DNA from: Aaosphaeria pasadenensis
Taxonomy: Eukaryota > Ascomycota > Dothideomycetes > Pleosporales
Direction: 5' to 3'
DNA: 64,000 bases
NCBI GenBank assembly: GCA_022813625.1
Contig: JAKLMB010000012.1
Location: 1-64,000 of the forward strand
Shown here: positions 46,162 to 57,491 of the stretch, piece by piece
How the letters are laid out: every line of letters starts with the position of its first letter
How positions within the stretch are numbered: the stretch's first letter is position 1
Translations under genes and position numbers: made by a program
The notes under the pieces: model-generated
What the model was told of the DNA's origin: nothing
Database searches by the model: none
The model's input: the letters and a program-made list of their open reading frames with translations, nothing else

Positions 46162-47943
46162 CTATCGATACGCTTTCTTCGCTGCAATCCTTACAGCCTC
46201 CCAGTCATTTGTTTCTATGCCGTCTCCCATAATTACATCTACACTTTGTGCGTCCTCATTCGCGTAAGGCAGTCTGATCTGACTTCCGAGATCTGCATCC
46301 GCGTTTCCATAAGGTAATCTAACTTGACTTCCCAGATCTGCATCCGCGCTCGCGTAGGGTAATCTAGCTTGACTTCCTAGGTCTGCGTCCCTTTCGGCTT
46401 CGCTGGCGGCATACCACTCATCGAGCACTTCGCTGATTCTTAGGGGCGAGGGCCAGGGCGAGCCTTCATTGGCTTGATATCGTGGGCTAGGGACTTTGAT
46501 AGAGGGAAGTCTATGGGAGCCGCCGGCTTGTCCTTGCAAGCCGGCTATCGTGTGATCGACTGGTGATTCAAAAACATCTTCGACACCGAGAGAGGCGCCG
46601 AAACGGCCGGCTTGCATGTCCATGTCTGCATGCTCGACATATTGTGTTGCATATTGTGTCGGGTATTCATCTTGCAGTTGTTCTCGTTCAGCTCGGGGAT
46701 AGATGTCAGGGGCCATACCACCCTCTGGTAGCATGTTTGGTGGCATTTGATGGTCGGAGTATGGACGGTACTCCATGTCTGGTGAGGTATTTGTCGAAGT
46801 GGGTGGGAGTGGGAATGCCGCAGTGAGTGAAGTATTGGTTGGTGATATGTTGGATTCGTATGAACGCGCCGTTGAGGGTATGGCGTCGAACTTGGTCTCT
46901 GTGAAACTCGGAGCGCGGTCCGTGATTAGAGTGGTTGCAGAGTTTATTGTTCCAGGGTGAGCTGATATATCTGCAGTAGGCGGCATATCATTCGTCGCAT
47001 TGAAAGGACGACTGATGGTTGGTGTAGAGCGAGCTGAGGAGGTGTCTGACTGTCGCCTTCGATACCAGAGATACGCAGGGATGCAAAGTAGAAGAAGACC
47101 TATGAGAATGCTTGCTACAGCTATGCCCGTGATACTAGCTTTGGAAAGACCTGTTGGAGGCGAGAAATGTGATTCCTGAGGAACGCTCGATGCGTCGGAA
47201 GAATTTGTTGAGGTTGTAGGACCCAGGCGATTTGTAGCGGATTGTAAGTCTGAAGATTTCCAGTTGATCTGAACGAGTGGAGCAAATATCTCCAGACTAT
47301 CTATCGTTTTCGAGCCCACAGCGAAAGGAACAGCGAATCCAGGAACCTGTCTCTCTACCCCACTGCTACACACTTTAACTTCCAAGTTTGTTAAACTGGC
47401 AACCTGGCGGCACGTTTGAAATCCTTGTGATGGGTCGGTAGCACATGTGTATCCCGTAGGACAGCAGCCGACTGCGGTCTCTCCAAGGACTAGAGGAAAC
47501 TGAAAATCGCCATTGGCCATGGGTCCTGGGGTGATGGTAGCACTTGCACTTTCTCCGCTGCTCGGACGAGAAAATCCACACGCAGAAACATATCCTGTTG
47601 GACATATCGTCCCTGGTGAATAGAAGCCCAAGCCTCCAAAAGTCTCAACACCAGGTTGCAACGCCGCTGCTGTTACTGAAGGCCAACATGATATGTTGTC
47701 GACAGGCCCATCATCCGCGCATGATTGACCCACTCGTGCGATGCCAAATTGTGGTGACTGCAGAGCTGGTCGGGTACAACTCGGTGGAGGTATGAATGCG
47801 GTGCTCAGAGGTCCTAGGTTGATGCGTGGTCTGGTGCCTGTGGCGACGGGTGTTGGGGATCCGGTAGCTGTTGCCTGCGCTGAAGGTTCTTGTCGGCGAT
47901 GATGCGGATGCTGATATGCCGATTTCGCGATCAATGGACTCAT
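46162..47943 (-). CDS. Single-pass membrane protein with Cys-rich ectodomain and C-terminal repeats
   Basis: A 593-residue uninterrupted frame. The N-terminal region (about 55-195) is Cys-rich, with CGF, GCCPTGYTC and FQTCR elements, as in fungal cell-surface proteins. A Ser/Thr-rich stem follows, then a transmembrane helix at about 270-293 ending in YRRR, and a long Pro/Ser-rich, mainly acidic cytoplasmic tail. Residues about 519-563 are three 15-residue repeats (DADLGSQxRLPYxxx). No clear signal peptide is present at this ATG, so an upstream exon or internal anchor insertion is possible. Similar sensor-like architectures occur in ascomycetes. The function is unknown. Confidence 0.8.
   Translation of the reverse strand: MSPLIAKSAYQHPHHRRQEPSAQATATGSPTPVATGTRPRINLGPLSTAFIPPPSCTRPALQSPQFGIARVGQSCADDGPVDNISCWPSVTAAALQPGVETFGGLGFYSPGTICPTGYVSACGFSRPSSGESASATITPGPMANGDFQFPLVLGETAVGCCPTGYTCATDPSQGFQTCRQVASLTNLEVKVCSSGVERQVPGFAVPFAVGSKTIDSLEIFAPLVQINWKSSDLQSATNRLGPTTSTNSSDASSVPQESHFSPPTGLSKASITGIAVASILIGLLLLCIPAYLWYRRRQSDTSSARSTPTISRPFNATNDMPPTADISAHPGTINSATTLITDRAPSFTETKFDAIPSTARSYESNISPTNTSLTAAFPLPPTSTNTSPDMEYRPYSDHQMPPNMLPEGGMAPDIYPRAEREQLQDEYPTQYATQYVEHADMDMQAGRFGASLGVEDVFESPVDHTIAGLQGQAGGSHRLPSIKVPSPRYQANEGSPWPSPLRISEVLDEWYAASEAERDADLGSQARLPYASADADLGSQVRLPYGNADADLGSQIRLPYANEDAQSVDVIMGDGIETNDWEAVRIAAKKAYR
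46255..46389 (-). repeat. 45-bp coding tandem repeat, 3 copies
   Basis: Three in-frame 45-bp units, each encoding DADLGSQ-[A/V/I]-RLPY plus three variable residues. The units differ at several bases, so the array is not brand new, but the protein repeat is well kept. Confidence 0.9.
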
Positions 47944-49369
47944 CTTCTTTGGAGAACGATCATATGCTGTACAAATTGGAAATGCATGTTAATGTGAAAG
48001 TGTTGAGCAGCGCATGGGGAGAAAGGGACGTTGGAGGTACGTTTGTGCAGTCGTGGTGAGAAGAAAAATTAGGAATTGACAGATGCTGTAGGAGTAACAG
48101 AGGATGGAGGAGTAGTGTAAGGTGAATGGCAGGGCAACTCCTTCGCCACGGCACGAAGCAGAACGGACAACCGGTCTCAAGATCTTAGCATGGGAACGTT
48201 AGTGTGGATCGGATTCTGGCGGTTGTCCATTTTGCTGTGTAACAGCTTGTATCTGAAGGCTGTTGGATTTGATTTACGAGGCTGAGAATTACAGTAGCTG
48301 CTGCTCTACATCAGTTGGAGTCGCTAAACCGGGCGTAACCATTTTCAACATTGTTATTGTGACGATGTATGAGATATTGCATGAGTAGGCGCATTCGAAG
48401 CCAGTGTGAAGTTCATGATTGAGCAATTGCAATTGTTGTGGTCCAGTTGCAAATAGGGAATATCCCGCCGCAGCGTCAGCCAGGTGATACCACTTGACGG
48501 CATTCGGTAGGTGAGTTACCTTCTCAGCATCTGTTCGTGTATGAGAGATGTCGATGAAGTCCGAGAATACACATGTTGGGTCAGGTACGCAGAGCAGAGG
48601 AGGGGACGTGCACGGACTGAACGCCCAGTCCCGTGTCCCTTCCCATGTTCCGTCAGCGATCCAACGAACGCCGTGGCGGAGTGTTAGACTGCCATCTGTA
48701 ACAACACATGGCTCTATCGTCGAATGGAATCCTCGTACTGGAATTCTCCGATAATCGACCTGCGACGGACACTGAACATAGACCCACGTGTATGTGCACC
48801 TTCCGGAAGGTTCGCTATGAGTACTAGACAGGGACCAGACGATCTTGGATCTGAAACAGGGACCTAACAACCAATGGCCGTGGTGTCAACGAAGTGAACG
48901 AGAAGACACAGCTGCTGATAGGTGTCAAGGTACATAGTGACAAAAAAAGACAGGGTTTCACGTGGAGCAAAATCAGACGACGCGTCATGGTTAGGAGAGT
49001 TGGGATAATGCGATAGATAGGGTTGCCATTTACGGTTATAATTCCTTTCTTTAACTAGTCGAGCTCCTCTAGTATGTTCTGTGGACTTGTTAACACTCGA
49101 GTTTGAAAGAAGAGATAAAAGGCCATAAAGACACACCAGCTATAACATGAACCACACTCATCCGTCCTTTGCAGGTTACTAGCAGCACCTGTGGCTGCTT
49201 CGCGGTATCGAAACGCTAGCACAGCAGTCGAGCAGCCACAGACCCTTGGGCGATAGTATGCCCAGGCGGGCGAAGACTGCTAGTTGTATTATAATGCCCG
49301 GTATGGAAGCTCTGGAGAGGCCGGACAATTCTTGGGTCTCTTTCTGATAAGCACCGATCTCGACGTGCT
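47944..49369. other. Intergenic, no supported gene
   Basis: 1.4 kb between the membrane-protein start and the end of BUD31. A minus-strand frame at 48289-48870 is open for 193 codons but opens from a TTG, with no clear spliceable ATG exon and no recognised family. Confidence 0.5.
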
Positions 49370-49886
49370 TCAATCGCCAGAGGAGCAACCACGGCATCCA
49401 CAGCTAACACATTGTATTTCCTGATCCTCTTTCAGCTGCTCTTTGGGTACGCGACAGATGCATGTCGAGCGGAAGTTTGTCTCTTTAGTCTGAATGCATC
49501 TTAAGCAACACAACTAGGAGCGTGTCAGTAAGAATGTCTGCTATTGAAATCGCGTGCGCAAGTGTGTATGGCGAACTTACCTTCTCGTAACCCTGCTTCT
49601 TCCATTTTGCGATCAACATGGGATCCGCGTATCCGTTTTTGAGCAACCAGTCGTACAACTTCTTGTCGATGGCCTCCTTCTCGTAGTAGAGATCGTAGAT
49701 GTATCGTGAGCGCTGGTGGGTGATTTGGAAGATGGGCCATGTCATTTCGTATTTCTTCTTGCCCTCGTGAGAGGCGTTCTCAGCATCCTTCATCTTGTTT
49801 GCGAATTCCAGCAGTGTATCTTCGATGTCGTCGAAGCCATCTGGTGGAGGCTTGCGGCCACCGCGTACGGTTCTTACTGGGGGCAT
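49370..49886 (-). CDS. BUD31: Pre-mRNA-splicing factor BUD31/G10
   Basis: A predicted 149-residue spliceosomal protein (Cwc14/G10) with exons 49886-49581 and 49513-49370. The N-terminus contains PPDGFDDIEDTL and YDLYYEKEAIDKKLYDWL. The second exon supplies the zinc-binding CCLRCIQ, STCICRVPK and QCVSCGCRGC segments. BUD31 is an Nineteen-complex-associated structural protein of the activated spliceosome. Length and end match the family. The exon 1 ORF reads through the intron with unrelated residues, so the 67-bp intron is certain. Confidence 0.97.
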
Positions 49887-50242
49887 GCTGGTTTTGTTTG
49901 GCTTGTGGCTAGGACGATGACCGTGGAGGCGCAGAAGCGTATGTGGGAGATGAGGTTAAGAACTTCACGGTGGCGACGTGGTTCTTAGTAACAGTGTTGT
50001 GGTTGTTGCTTTAGTGAATGAGAGTTGTTGGCGGCGACTTTCTCATGGTCTTCTCTTCGTTGGTTGGTACTCACTCCTACATCATCGGCAACTTTTAACG
50101 CCGCCCTCCCCGCCAAGGCCAACCCGGATCGCGCTAAACCGCAACCCACCACCCGAGCCTCATCGTCAGTTCGTCAAGTTCGCGAAAGCTTGACCAAAGG
50201 CCCTCATTTGAATCTGCGTTCGAAGCTCCCTACACCGCAGCC
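49887..50242. promoter_or_regulatory. Divergent promoter region (BUD31 / complex I LYR subunit)
   Basis: Only 356 bp separate the divergent BUD31 and complex I subunit starts, so both core promoters and leaders must lie here. No specific box was assigned. Confidence 0.45.
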
Positions 50243-51032
50243 ATGGTCATCAATCCCACCTACCTCGCCCAGAGGACGCGATCCTGTGAGTCATTGACGA
50301 GTTTTCGAGGACCGGAACGCCTGCTAATCGAGATGTAGCTGTCAACTGGAGCGATGCGAAACGTCGAGTTATCCACTCTTACCGGGACTGGCTCCGTGCT
50401 GTATGTTCAATTCATTATCTCTAGTTTCCGAGGATATCTACTTGCGAAGGGTTCATGTTAGAAGAGGAGGCATTGGACTGGATACGGGTTCTTGTGGGGT
50501 GTTTGAATGACACTGGGGGCTTCCAACACTATCGAACCTTCGCAGTAGAAACAGGCATTCTCGGACGAGCAGACACTAACTCGAGCCATTCAACAGGCCC
50601 CGGAGATCCAGCAGATGTACACACTTAACCTCCCCGTGAGCACGTTGCGGACGAAAGTCCGGCAGGAATTCGAGCGGCATCGCTATGTGAATCAATTAAA
50701 AACGGTGGACGTGTTATTGTTCAATTCGCACCAGGAGTTCCAGGTACGACATATCCTACCCCAATCTTTCCCTTCCAAAGGTTGTCGTCGGCCATTTGAA
50801 CATGGATCTACACGATACGCCTGGTCAGCGCGATTTACTGCGTTGTGATTGGCTGGCGACAACCTCTCAACCAAGAGAGTTGTAGAACTCTGCTAACGAC
50901 GATGGAAACTAGGAAACATTGAATTTCTGGAAGCAAATCTCGCACGTATTGAAGTATTTCCGAGCGGAGGAGGAGCCGAACGCCCATCTACCCAAGAACT
51001 TCATCAATGGGTTCTTGGAGGGACGGAATTAG
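50243..51032 (+). CDS. NDUFA6: NADH:ubiquinone oxidoreductase 14.8-kDa LYR subunit (NDUFA6)
   Basis: A predicted 123-residue accessory subunit of mitochondrial complex I, which docks the acyl-carrier protein on the matrix arm. Exons are 50243-50285, 50339-50400, 50597-50743 and 50913-51032. The LYR-type motif reads HSYRDWLRAAPEI (Ser in place of Leu). FERHRYVNQLKTVDVLLF and the C-terminal FWKQISHVLKYF match the family. Introns 2 and 3 (196 and 169 bp) are longer than usual here. Function follows from the family. Confidence 0.93.
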
Positions 51033-51387
51033 AAGGATGGAAATATCCAACCAACAAGGAGTTCTGACCCCAGAGGAAAGGAATAGAAAAGAAAGATTCT
51101 GTATATAAATAAGCCTGACAATACCAATTCCGTTATCCGCCTGAACTTTCCATGTTTCTCTGATGGATATATAGGTATGTGAGTCACGCAGCTCATCAGG
51201 CAATGTAACCGTGCATTGATTCATTTCGAATCGTTTCGAATAGGATGCATATTCTCTATGATTGATATAGTACCGTCTAAACAGAACACCGCCATCCATT
51301 GCATTGCCACTACGAACGTAGTCGACAACAATAATATTTCTTAACCCTCGACATTCAACATCGAATCTACCAACATTCGTCACTCGA
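51033..51387. other. Convergent intergenic region
   Basis: 355 bp between the complex I subunit and HIS3 stops. Nothing was recognised. Confidence 0.5.
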
Positions 51388-52178
51388 TCAATACAAAACA
51401 CCCTTAGTACTCCTGACCTCGCCCTCCCACTTCTGCACAACAGTAGTAGCCTGCCTGATCGCGATCGCCAGGGCCTTGAACGCGCTCTCCGCCCTGTGGT
51501 GGTCGTTCTCGCCCTTCAAGACGTCGACGTGCAGCGTGACGGCGGCGTTCTGCGCGAAGCTAGCAAGGCAGTGGCCGATCATCTCGGTGCTGAGATCGCC
51601 GACCTTCTCGCGGCGGAAGCAGGTGTCCATGTTGGAGGCGAAGTAGGGGCGGTTGGAGAGGTCGATGACGGCGCGGGAGAGGGCCTCGTCGAGGGGTGCG
51701 TAGGCGTAGCCGAAGCGGGTGAGGCCTGTGGAGTTGGCGAGGGAGTTCTTGAAGGCGGTGCCGAGGGCGAGGCAGGTGTCTTCGGCGGTGTGGTGGTCGT
51801 CGACTGGGAGGGATGTCAGTGATTGTTCAATGGGACGGAGGGTCGTTCTAAAGGATGTTGAAAGGGAGGGTTTGGGGACGTACTGTGCAAATCGCCTTTA
51901 CACCTGATCCTCAAGCTCCAACCTCCGTGTTTTGCAAGTGCATGCAGCATGTGGTCGAGGAAGCCGATGCCGGTATCCACGTTGATGGTTTGCGACTTGG
52001 AAGCCTGCGCGGCGTGGTCTTTCACCTCGCCATTGGTGGATGCGGCATTGTTGGCAGCATCGATCTTGTCCCAAAAGTCTGATTGCTCGAAGGGCAGAAG
52101 CTCGCCGCCGTCGATATTGAGGGAGATTTGAATCTTGGTCTCGTTGGTATCGCGGTTGAGGGTTGCGGAGCGGGGCAT
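51388..52178 (-). CDS. HIS3: Imidazoleglycerol-phosphate dehydratase
   Basis: A predicted 236-residue enzyme that dehydrates imidazoleglycerol phosphate to imidazoleacetol phosphate in histidine synthesis, cytosolic. Exons are 52178-51884 and 51803-51388. Splicing builds the metal-binding signature GDLHIDDHHTAEDT across the junction. DTGIGFLDHMLHALAKHGGW and the second metal site KGENDHHRAESAFKA are intact. The start MPRSATLNRDTNET gives the usual fungal length; the frame is open further upstream but with low-complexity sequence. It shares the upstream region with RPC19. Confidence 0.97.
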
Positions 52179-52799
52179 GGTGGGCGGCGGTGATGTTGGA
52201 GATGTGACAGTGCGTGTATTTGTATGAGTAAGTCTGTCTGCTTGAAAGGTTCTTCGAGGGTGTAGTTGGCCGCAATTGTTGTTGTTGTCAGAATACAAAT
52301 TGATCCGCCACTCTGTTCCGCCAAAAGAAAAAGAACCCTCCCAAATCCGATCTATGTACTTTTCGAGTAATTAAGTGACGCCAATCAGCGAATCGGCGTG
52401 GGGCAGAACAAATCAGCCCTAAACAGTAGCAGGCCCGCCAAGATTTCCCGCCGTCGACCGCCCCGCTAAAACTTTTCGAAGATTGACTCTGTGTATGTAC
52501 AATCCAAGACAACGCAGCTTTCAATCACTCCATTACAACCACCACTGCATACCACAGCGAGCCGATTTAAAACCAATTGAATCAATCAGCGATTCTAGTC
52601 CCTCAACATCCTCAAATTCCTCAACCTTACGCCGCGCATCTCCCCACGTAGACTCAGTTCTCAAAAGCTTCACAACCTCGCACCCAACTACAAGCTCCAA
52701 TACAAACAAAAAGAGCCGGAATATCAAGCCCAATCTTCCCGGGATCAAACAATAGAACGAGTCTTTCAGATTGACCCCTAAAAAAACACGAAAGTCACA
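52179..52799. promoter_or_regulatory. Divergent promoter region (HIS3 / RPC19)
   Basis: 621 bp between two divergent housekeeping genes. No cross-pathway-control (TGASTCA) site was confirmed by eye, although TTGACTCTGT occurs near 52480-52490 and is close to that motif. Confidence 0.4.
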
Positions 52800-53289
52800 A
52801 TGCCGGCGCCGACATCAGAGCCCCAACACCCGACACACGACGCATCGCACGTCGAGATCGTCTCCTCAGAAGACCTCATGGAAGAAATCGACGCGCAAGT
52901 CGACCGCGACCGGATCCGCGTCGTACGTTTCCCTCTTCCACCACTCCTCCTCCTCCAAATCCCCATACCAAACCCCCTTGAACTAACTCTACAACCCACA
53001 GCTCCCCGGCTCAACCCCAACATCCGCGTCCTTCCAGTTCGACAACGAAGACCACACCTTGGGGAACGCGCTGCGCTATGTCATCATGAAGAACCCGGAC
53101 GTCGAGTTCTGCGGGTACTCGATCCCGCACCCGTCCGAGGCGAAGCTGAACCTGCGCATCCAGACGTACGACGACGTCAGCGTGTACGAGGTGCTCGAGA
53201 AGGGGCTGCGGGACCTCGAGGGCCTGTGCGACGTCGTCGTGGATACATTTGCTGAGGCGAGGAGGGAGAAGGATGCGCGGGTGTCGTAG
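52800..53289 (+). CDS. RPC19: RNA polymerase I and III subunit AC19
   Basis: A predicted 136-residue shared subunit of RNA polymerases I and III, the alpha-like partner of AC40 in polymerase assembly. Exons are 52800-52922 and 53002-53289. After an acidic N-terminus, the alpha/RPB11-like domain reads ASFQFDNEDHTLGNALRYVI, then PDVEFCGYSIPHPSEAKLNLRIQT. The length fits the family. Exon 2 is GC-rich compared with accessory genes of the window. Confidence 0.95.
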
Positions 53290-54557
53290 TGGAGGAGATG
53301 GGCTCGGTGATAGCATGGGATTGGCGTTTTTTTTTTGTGCGTTTCTAGTTCTGGGGTTTTCATGAGGGTTCCCTACCATGTGTGGGAGATTTGAGGAGGG
53401 GAGGAGGTTTAGAGGCGTTTCCATGTGCATCATATTCCCTCCATTAGCTCTTCTTACATCAAAAATGAAGATCTTACTCTCTCCATCTACATCTTCTAGC
53501 ATTGAGCAAGCGGGTGTATATATGATGACTGTCAACAAAGAAAGTGTCGCGGTTTAAGATTGAATGGGTTTGCCTGCCCGTCCAACTCATTAACCGCATC
53601 ATAGTATCATTCAGGCTTAAGTGGAGGAATACGAAACCCAGGTGTATTTCTTCTCATGTCCCGGCAACTGGTCAAAGGGATGTATGTTTGGACTTCGGAT
53701 CACGAGCCAGTGATCTCTCTCAATTCCAACCATTCAAATCACGTACAGAGCAATGAGACAGCCATCATGTAAACTTAGTGAAAGGGTACTTAGAAATTTT
53801 GATAAGCAAGCAAGCAACGATCATTCGCAAGATGTGAGACATTAACACTTAGTCTCTTTCCTCGAAAGATCACTTGACTACGGACATAGAAAACAAGAGA
53901 AACTGATCTCTTGGAGCTGCAAAACACGTGTTGACTCCGAATTCCATTCCAGCCATCCATCCATTTAATTGTTAAACAAAGAAACTGTCATCTCGGGAGG
54001 GAAAACAAAAGGTCATTAGGCCGAGGCACACAAGGTGGTAAAGAAAAGGTGCACAGTCATGTATAACCCGTGCAGGGGGGTAATCGATGAAGAGAAGAAT
54101 CCACAAAACAAGACTTGGAAAAACAAAAACAGGAGACCCATTGCGCACTGTGGGGAGGAAAAGTCCATACAAGCCCCGACAAAGTTTACACAAGCAAAAT
54201 AGCTATATGTACGGGGTGAATCCTCATAGCCTGAGCCTGATATCGAAAACCAATGCTCGCCCTTCCGTTTGTTTTGCGCCAGGTTTGGGTGTAAAGAATT
54301 AAATCCATACTAGGATAAGACGCTATCAGAGGGCCAGCCAGCAGGTCAATCATGGGTATCGTGGGTCGTGACGTCGTGACATGAATCATCCGAATGCCAA
54401 GTGTGAAAAGGCAAAGGTGAATCCAGAAGGATAAAAAGGTCTTGTTCAGAAGCGCGTCAAGTACGCGTTGAGGGGAAGTAATCAAGAAGCCAACTCGTCA
54501 CGTCATCAGAAGAGGACATTCAAGAGGCCAAAGGAGGTTGAGGTCGTAGAACCGCGT
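53290..54557. other. Convergent intergenic region, no gene recognised
   Basis: 1.27 kb between RPC19 and the forkhead gene. It probably holds 3' untranslated regions. Short frames only. Confidence 0.5.
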
Positions 54558-56822
54558 CTAAAAACGCGTCGTGGTGCTGCGTTGGAGACTGGGTCGAGGT
54601 GCTTTGGATGGCGAGCCATTAGGAGCAACGACCGATGCCCGGGCGCCGATCTTCTCAAAGCCCTGCAGCAAGTCGATGCCAGGCTCCGACTCGTCGCTGT
54701 GGAGAAGGTGGAAGATGTCATCATCATTATTGGTCTGAGGCATCTCGGTCGTAGCAGCACCACTGCGGCTCGGCCCAGCCGGTGGAAGTGGGAAGTCAGT
54801 GAGAGCATTCGAAGCTAGAGGATTCGAGGTTACGCTCTTCTTGGGTGACTGCTGACGCGCAGGAGAGAAAGCAGGAATGTTGAGGAAGGGAGACTTCCAA
54901 TTGGGAGTGGGCGACATGTTTGGCTTCAGGCCAGTGATGTCGGCAAGGATGCCTGTGGTGGTGGCAGCACGTTCCAGTCGCGGACGCTTGGCCGATCGCT
55001 TCAGGGGCGACTCGTGATACATATCGCCGAAGACGTCAAAGGTGCTCTCGAAGCCTTCGCCCATGAGGTTTACGTTCTCGTCGTTAGGAATGGAAACAGC
55101 AGGGCTCCAGGATTGCGAGTTGTTAGTGTTGAGGAAATTGGCGTCGATCCACATGGTAAGGTCCTTGTCGGGCGAACCACCGACGAGCTCACGCATGCGC
55201 TGCCTGTGGTTGCGAAGGTTCGTGTTGGGCGACGCCGAAGCAGGTGGCAGAGCAGGACGCTTGAACACGATTGCAGGCGTCAGAGGACCACGACCTTCCT
55301 TGGCGGGTGCTCGGAAGGGGGACGAGATGAGGGCGGCGGCAGGCTGCTTCATATGAGGGCGGGTCTTCGTCGGAGAGTCGTACGAAGAGCCACGGATGCG
55401 AGCAATCTCCTCCTCGGCGCGGCCACGCTTGATGCTGGGTCGATCGTGGTCGGCCTCAGAGGTGAGGAGTGGTCCGAGGGGGTTGCCCTTGATGGCCGAC
55501 GACTCGATGGACGAGTAGTAACCACTATCACCGAGGCCATTGAACTTCCTCTTGCGTCCGCCAGACCGACTGCTGTGGGCAGGGAAGCGTGGTGCACGAG
55601 GCGGAGTATCGTCACGCATGCTGCGTGTGACGGGTGGTGGAGGTGAGGAGTGAATGTCGGCTGGTGGTGGTGACGATGGGATCTGGCGTGGAGGAGGCAT
55701 CGAACGTTCCGGATCCTCCCCGTCGTGGATGCCAGAATCGGAACAGGGGATGGTGGCGTCCGAAGACAGCTCCGTCTCTTCGGGAAATTTGCTAGAGTCA
55801 ATGCTTTTGACAACACTCATGGGGGGTGGCAGACTAGCCGAAGCTGTGGACGGACGGACCAGGTCACCAGGGTAGGGGAGGAAGCCATCCGGATTAGTAG
55901 GACGTCGAGTGGACTTGACCTTGTGGTATTGCTTCTCGAAACCCTGATTGATGACCCAATAATGACCCTTTCCTGGATCGTCTTTGGGACGCTCCTGCTT
56001 GGAGAAGGACTTGCTCAGGCTGAGGTTGTGGCGGATGCTGTTCTGCCAGCCCATGTCGGCGGTGTTGCGGTAAAAGGCAAAGGTGTCAGAGATCCACTTG
56101 TAGATTTGGGCGAGGGTGAGGCGGCGGTTCTGTGCGCGAAGAATGGCCATTCCGATGAGATTCGCATAGCTGTACGGTGGCTTGGCACCGTCATCTTCGA
56201 CGGATGGCATCTGATCAGGTTCGGGCAACGAGAAGTTCTCGTCGCCGAGGGCATCGCGGGCGGTGACCTTCTGCTTCTTTGATCTGTCGCGGAGGGGCGC
56301 CGTATCGGTGAGGGTGCGCTTGTGGCCTCCTTTGATGGGCGGCTCTGCGGCGGCGGCGGGAAAGTTGGCGAGGTCCGGCAGAGGCTGGCTTGCACTGGTC
56401 GCGTATCTGTTCTCTTTGTCGTAGTTGAAAGAATTGAACATTGGCTGCCTGTTGCCGGCGGCGGCCATGGCGTGAGATTGCCTGGGGATGGGTCGCTGAG
56501 CCTTCTTCAACGGCGCGTCGGTGCGGAAAGACTGCTCTTGTGGAGGGGGAATGGAGACGATGTTGAGGCCCTTTTCGGCGAGAGCGGCGGGGGGTGGTGA
56601 GCTGGAGACGTGACGGAGTTTCTGTGGCGAAGGCGCGTTCTCAAAGGTGTGCGGAGGTTTCAAGAGGGTGTGATGGTCATACGACACGTCGGTGACTGAG
56701 CCGAAGGCATCGAGGAGGTGAGGCTCGTACGCGGCTACATCGTGATGATCATTTGAGGCTGAAGTTGAGGGGATCGGGTCTTGAAAAATCTGCAGAGGGG
56801 GTTGTCGACGCGTTGTAGCCAT
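54558..56822 (-). CDS. Forkhead transcription factor (Sep1/Hcm1-like)
   Basis: An intronless 754-residue protein starting MATTRRQPPLQIFQ at the ATG at 56822; the frame extends upstream but with low-complexity residues. The forkhead DNA-binding domain lies at about 213-305: KPPYSYANLIGMAILRAQ, RLTLAQIYKWISDTFAFY, the recognition helix WQNSIRHNLSLS (259-270) and GKGHYWVINQG. No FHA domain is present, which fits the Sep1/Hcm1 group (cell-cycle, septation gene control) better than Fkh1/2. Long flanks are Pro/Ser-rich with many SP/TP pairs, candidate kinase sites. It is nuclear by family. Confidence 0.92.
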   Translation of the reverse strand: MATTRRQPPLQIFQDPIPSTSASNDHHDVAAYEPHLLDAFGSVTDVSYDHHTLLKPPHTFENAPSPQKLRHVSSSPPPAALAEKGLNIVSIPPPQEQSFRTDAPLKKAQRPIPRQSHAMAAAGNRQPMFNSFNYDKENRYATSASQPLPDLANFPAAAAEPPIKGGHKRTLTDTAPLRDRSKKQKVTARDALGDENFSLPEPDQMPSVEDDGAKPPYSYANLIGMAILRAQNRRLTLAQIYKWISDTFAFYRNTADMGWQNSIRHNLSLSKSFSKQERPKDDPGKGHYWVINQGFEKQYHKVKSTRRPTNPDGFLPYPGDLVRPSTASASLPPPMSVVKSIDSSKFPEETELSSDATIPCSDSGIHDGEDPERSMPPPRQIPSSPPPADIHSSPPPPVTRSMRDDTPPRAPRFPAHSSRSGGRKRKFNGLGDSGYYSSIESSAIKGNPLGPLLTSEADHDRPSIKRGRAEEEIARIRGSSYDSPTKTRPHMKQPAAALISSPFRAPAKEGRGPLTPAIVFKRPALPPASASPNTNLRNHRQRMRELVGGSPDKDLTMWIDANFLNTNNSQSWSPAVSIPNDENVNLMGEGFESTFDVFGDMYHESPLKRSAKRPRLERAATTTGILADITGLKPNMSPTPNWKSPFLNIPAFSPARQQSPKKSVTSNPLASNALTDFPLPPAGPSRSGAATTEMPQTNNDDDIFHLLHSDESEPGIDLLQGFEKIGARASVVAPNGSPSKAPRPSLQRSTTTRF

Positions 56823-57462
56823 GGCGAAGATGGCCGACAAGGTCTCCGAGGACCTTTTATGAGTAGGTGAGAAACAATGACGCGTAAAATCGCGTGTGGG
56901 AATGGGTGATTTTATGGTTGGGGTGGATAATGGCCGTCGGTCCGGTGAAGTTGAGGTTGAGGTTGGCGGGAGATTGCGATGACGCCGGACGTGTTCGGTA
57001 CGTGTATAGGTATAGGTATGTGTGCGTAAGAGAGTATGGTCCAGGAGGAGATGTCTTTTAGGTGATATTGTTACGAGCAAAAGGTCGGTGCGAATGTGGA
57101 TTCGAGTTTGGTGGTCGAGAAGATGTCGGGTTTGGTTTGATTGTGAGAGTGTGGGTAGTGCGGTGGGTGGGTGGGTAGGTAGGTTAAGTGATGGAAGGAG
57201 GAGAGGTCAGAGTGAGAGAGAGGGGGGGGGAGCACGGATGATCCAAAAGGCTAGTAAAAGAGAGTTAGAAAGGAGGTGATTGATGGATTGATGGGATAGG
57301 ATAGGATAGGATAGGATGGGTATGGATTGGATGAATTGAGTTGTAGTGGAGAAGTGGGTAATGGATAGGGTAAGGTAGAAGGTAGAAGAGTAAGGACACG
57401 AAAGGTACGGGTAAGGCAAGGCAAGGAAGAGAGAGAAGTAGAAGCGAAAAGGTTGAAGTTGG

Positions 57463-57491
57463 TGAGAGAGAGAGAGAGAGTGTGTGTGTGT
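57463..57491. repeat. (GA)n/(TG)n compound microsatellite
   Basis: About nine GA units followed directly by about five TG units, with GGGAGT triplications just after. It lies 640 bp upstream of the forkhead ATG. Confidence 0.85.

Noticed and set aside
48289..48870. Minus-strand 193-codon open frame
   Set aside because: It opens from a TTG rather than ATG. No spliceable upstream ATG exon could be found convincingly and no family is recognised.
56823..57080. N-terminal extension of the forkhead protein
   Set aside because: The extra 86 residues are low-complexity Thr/Arg/His-rich. The ATG at 56822 gives a sensible N-terminus and the upstream DNA is microsatellite-like.
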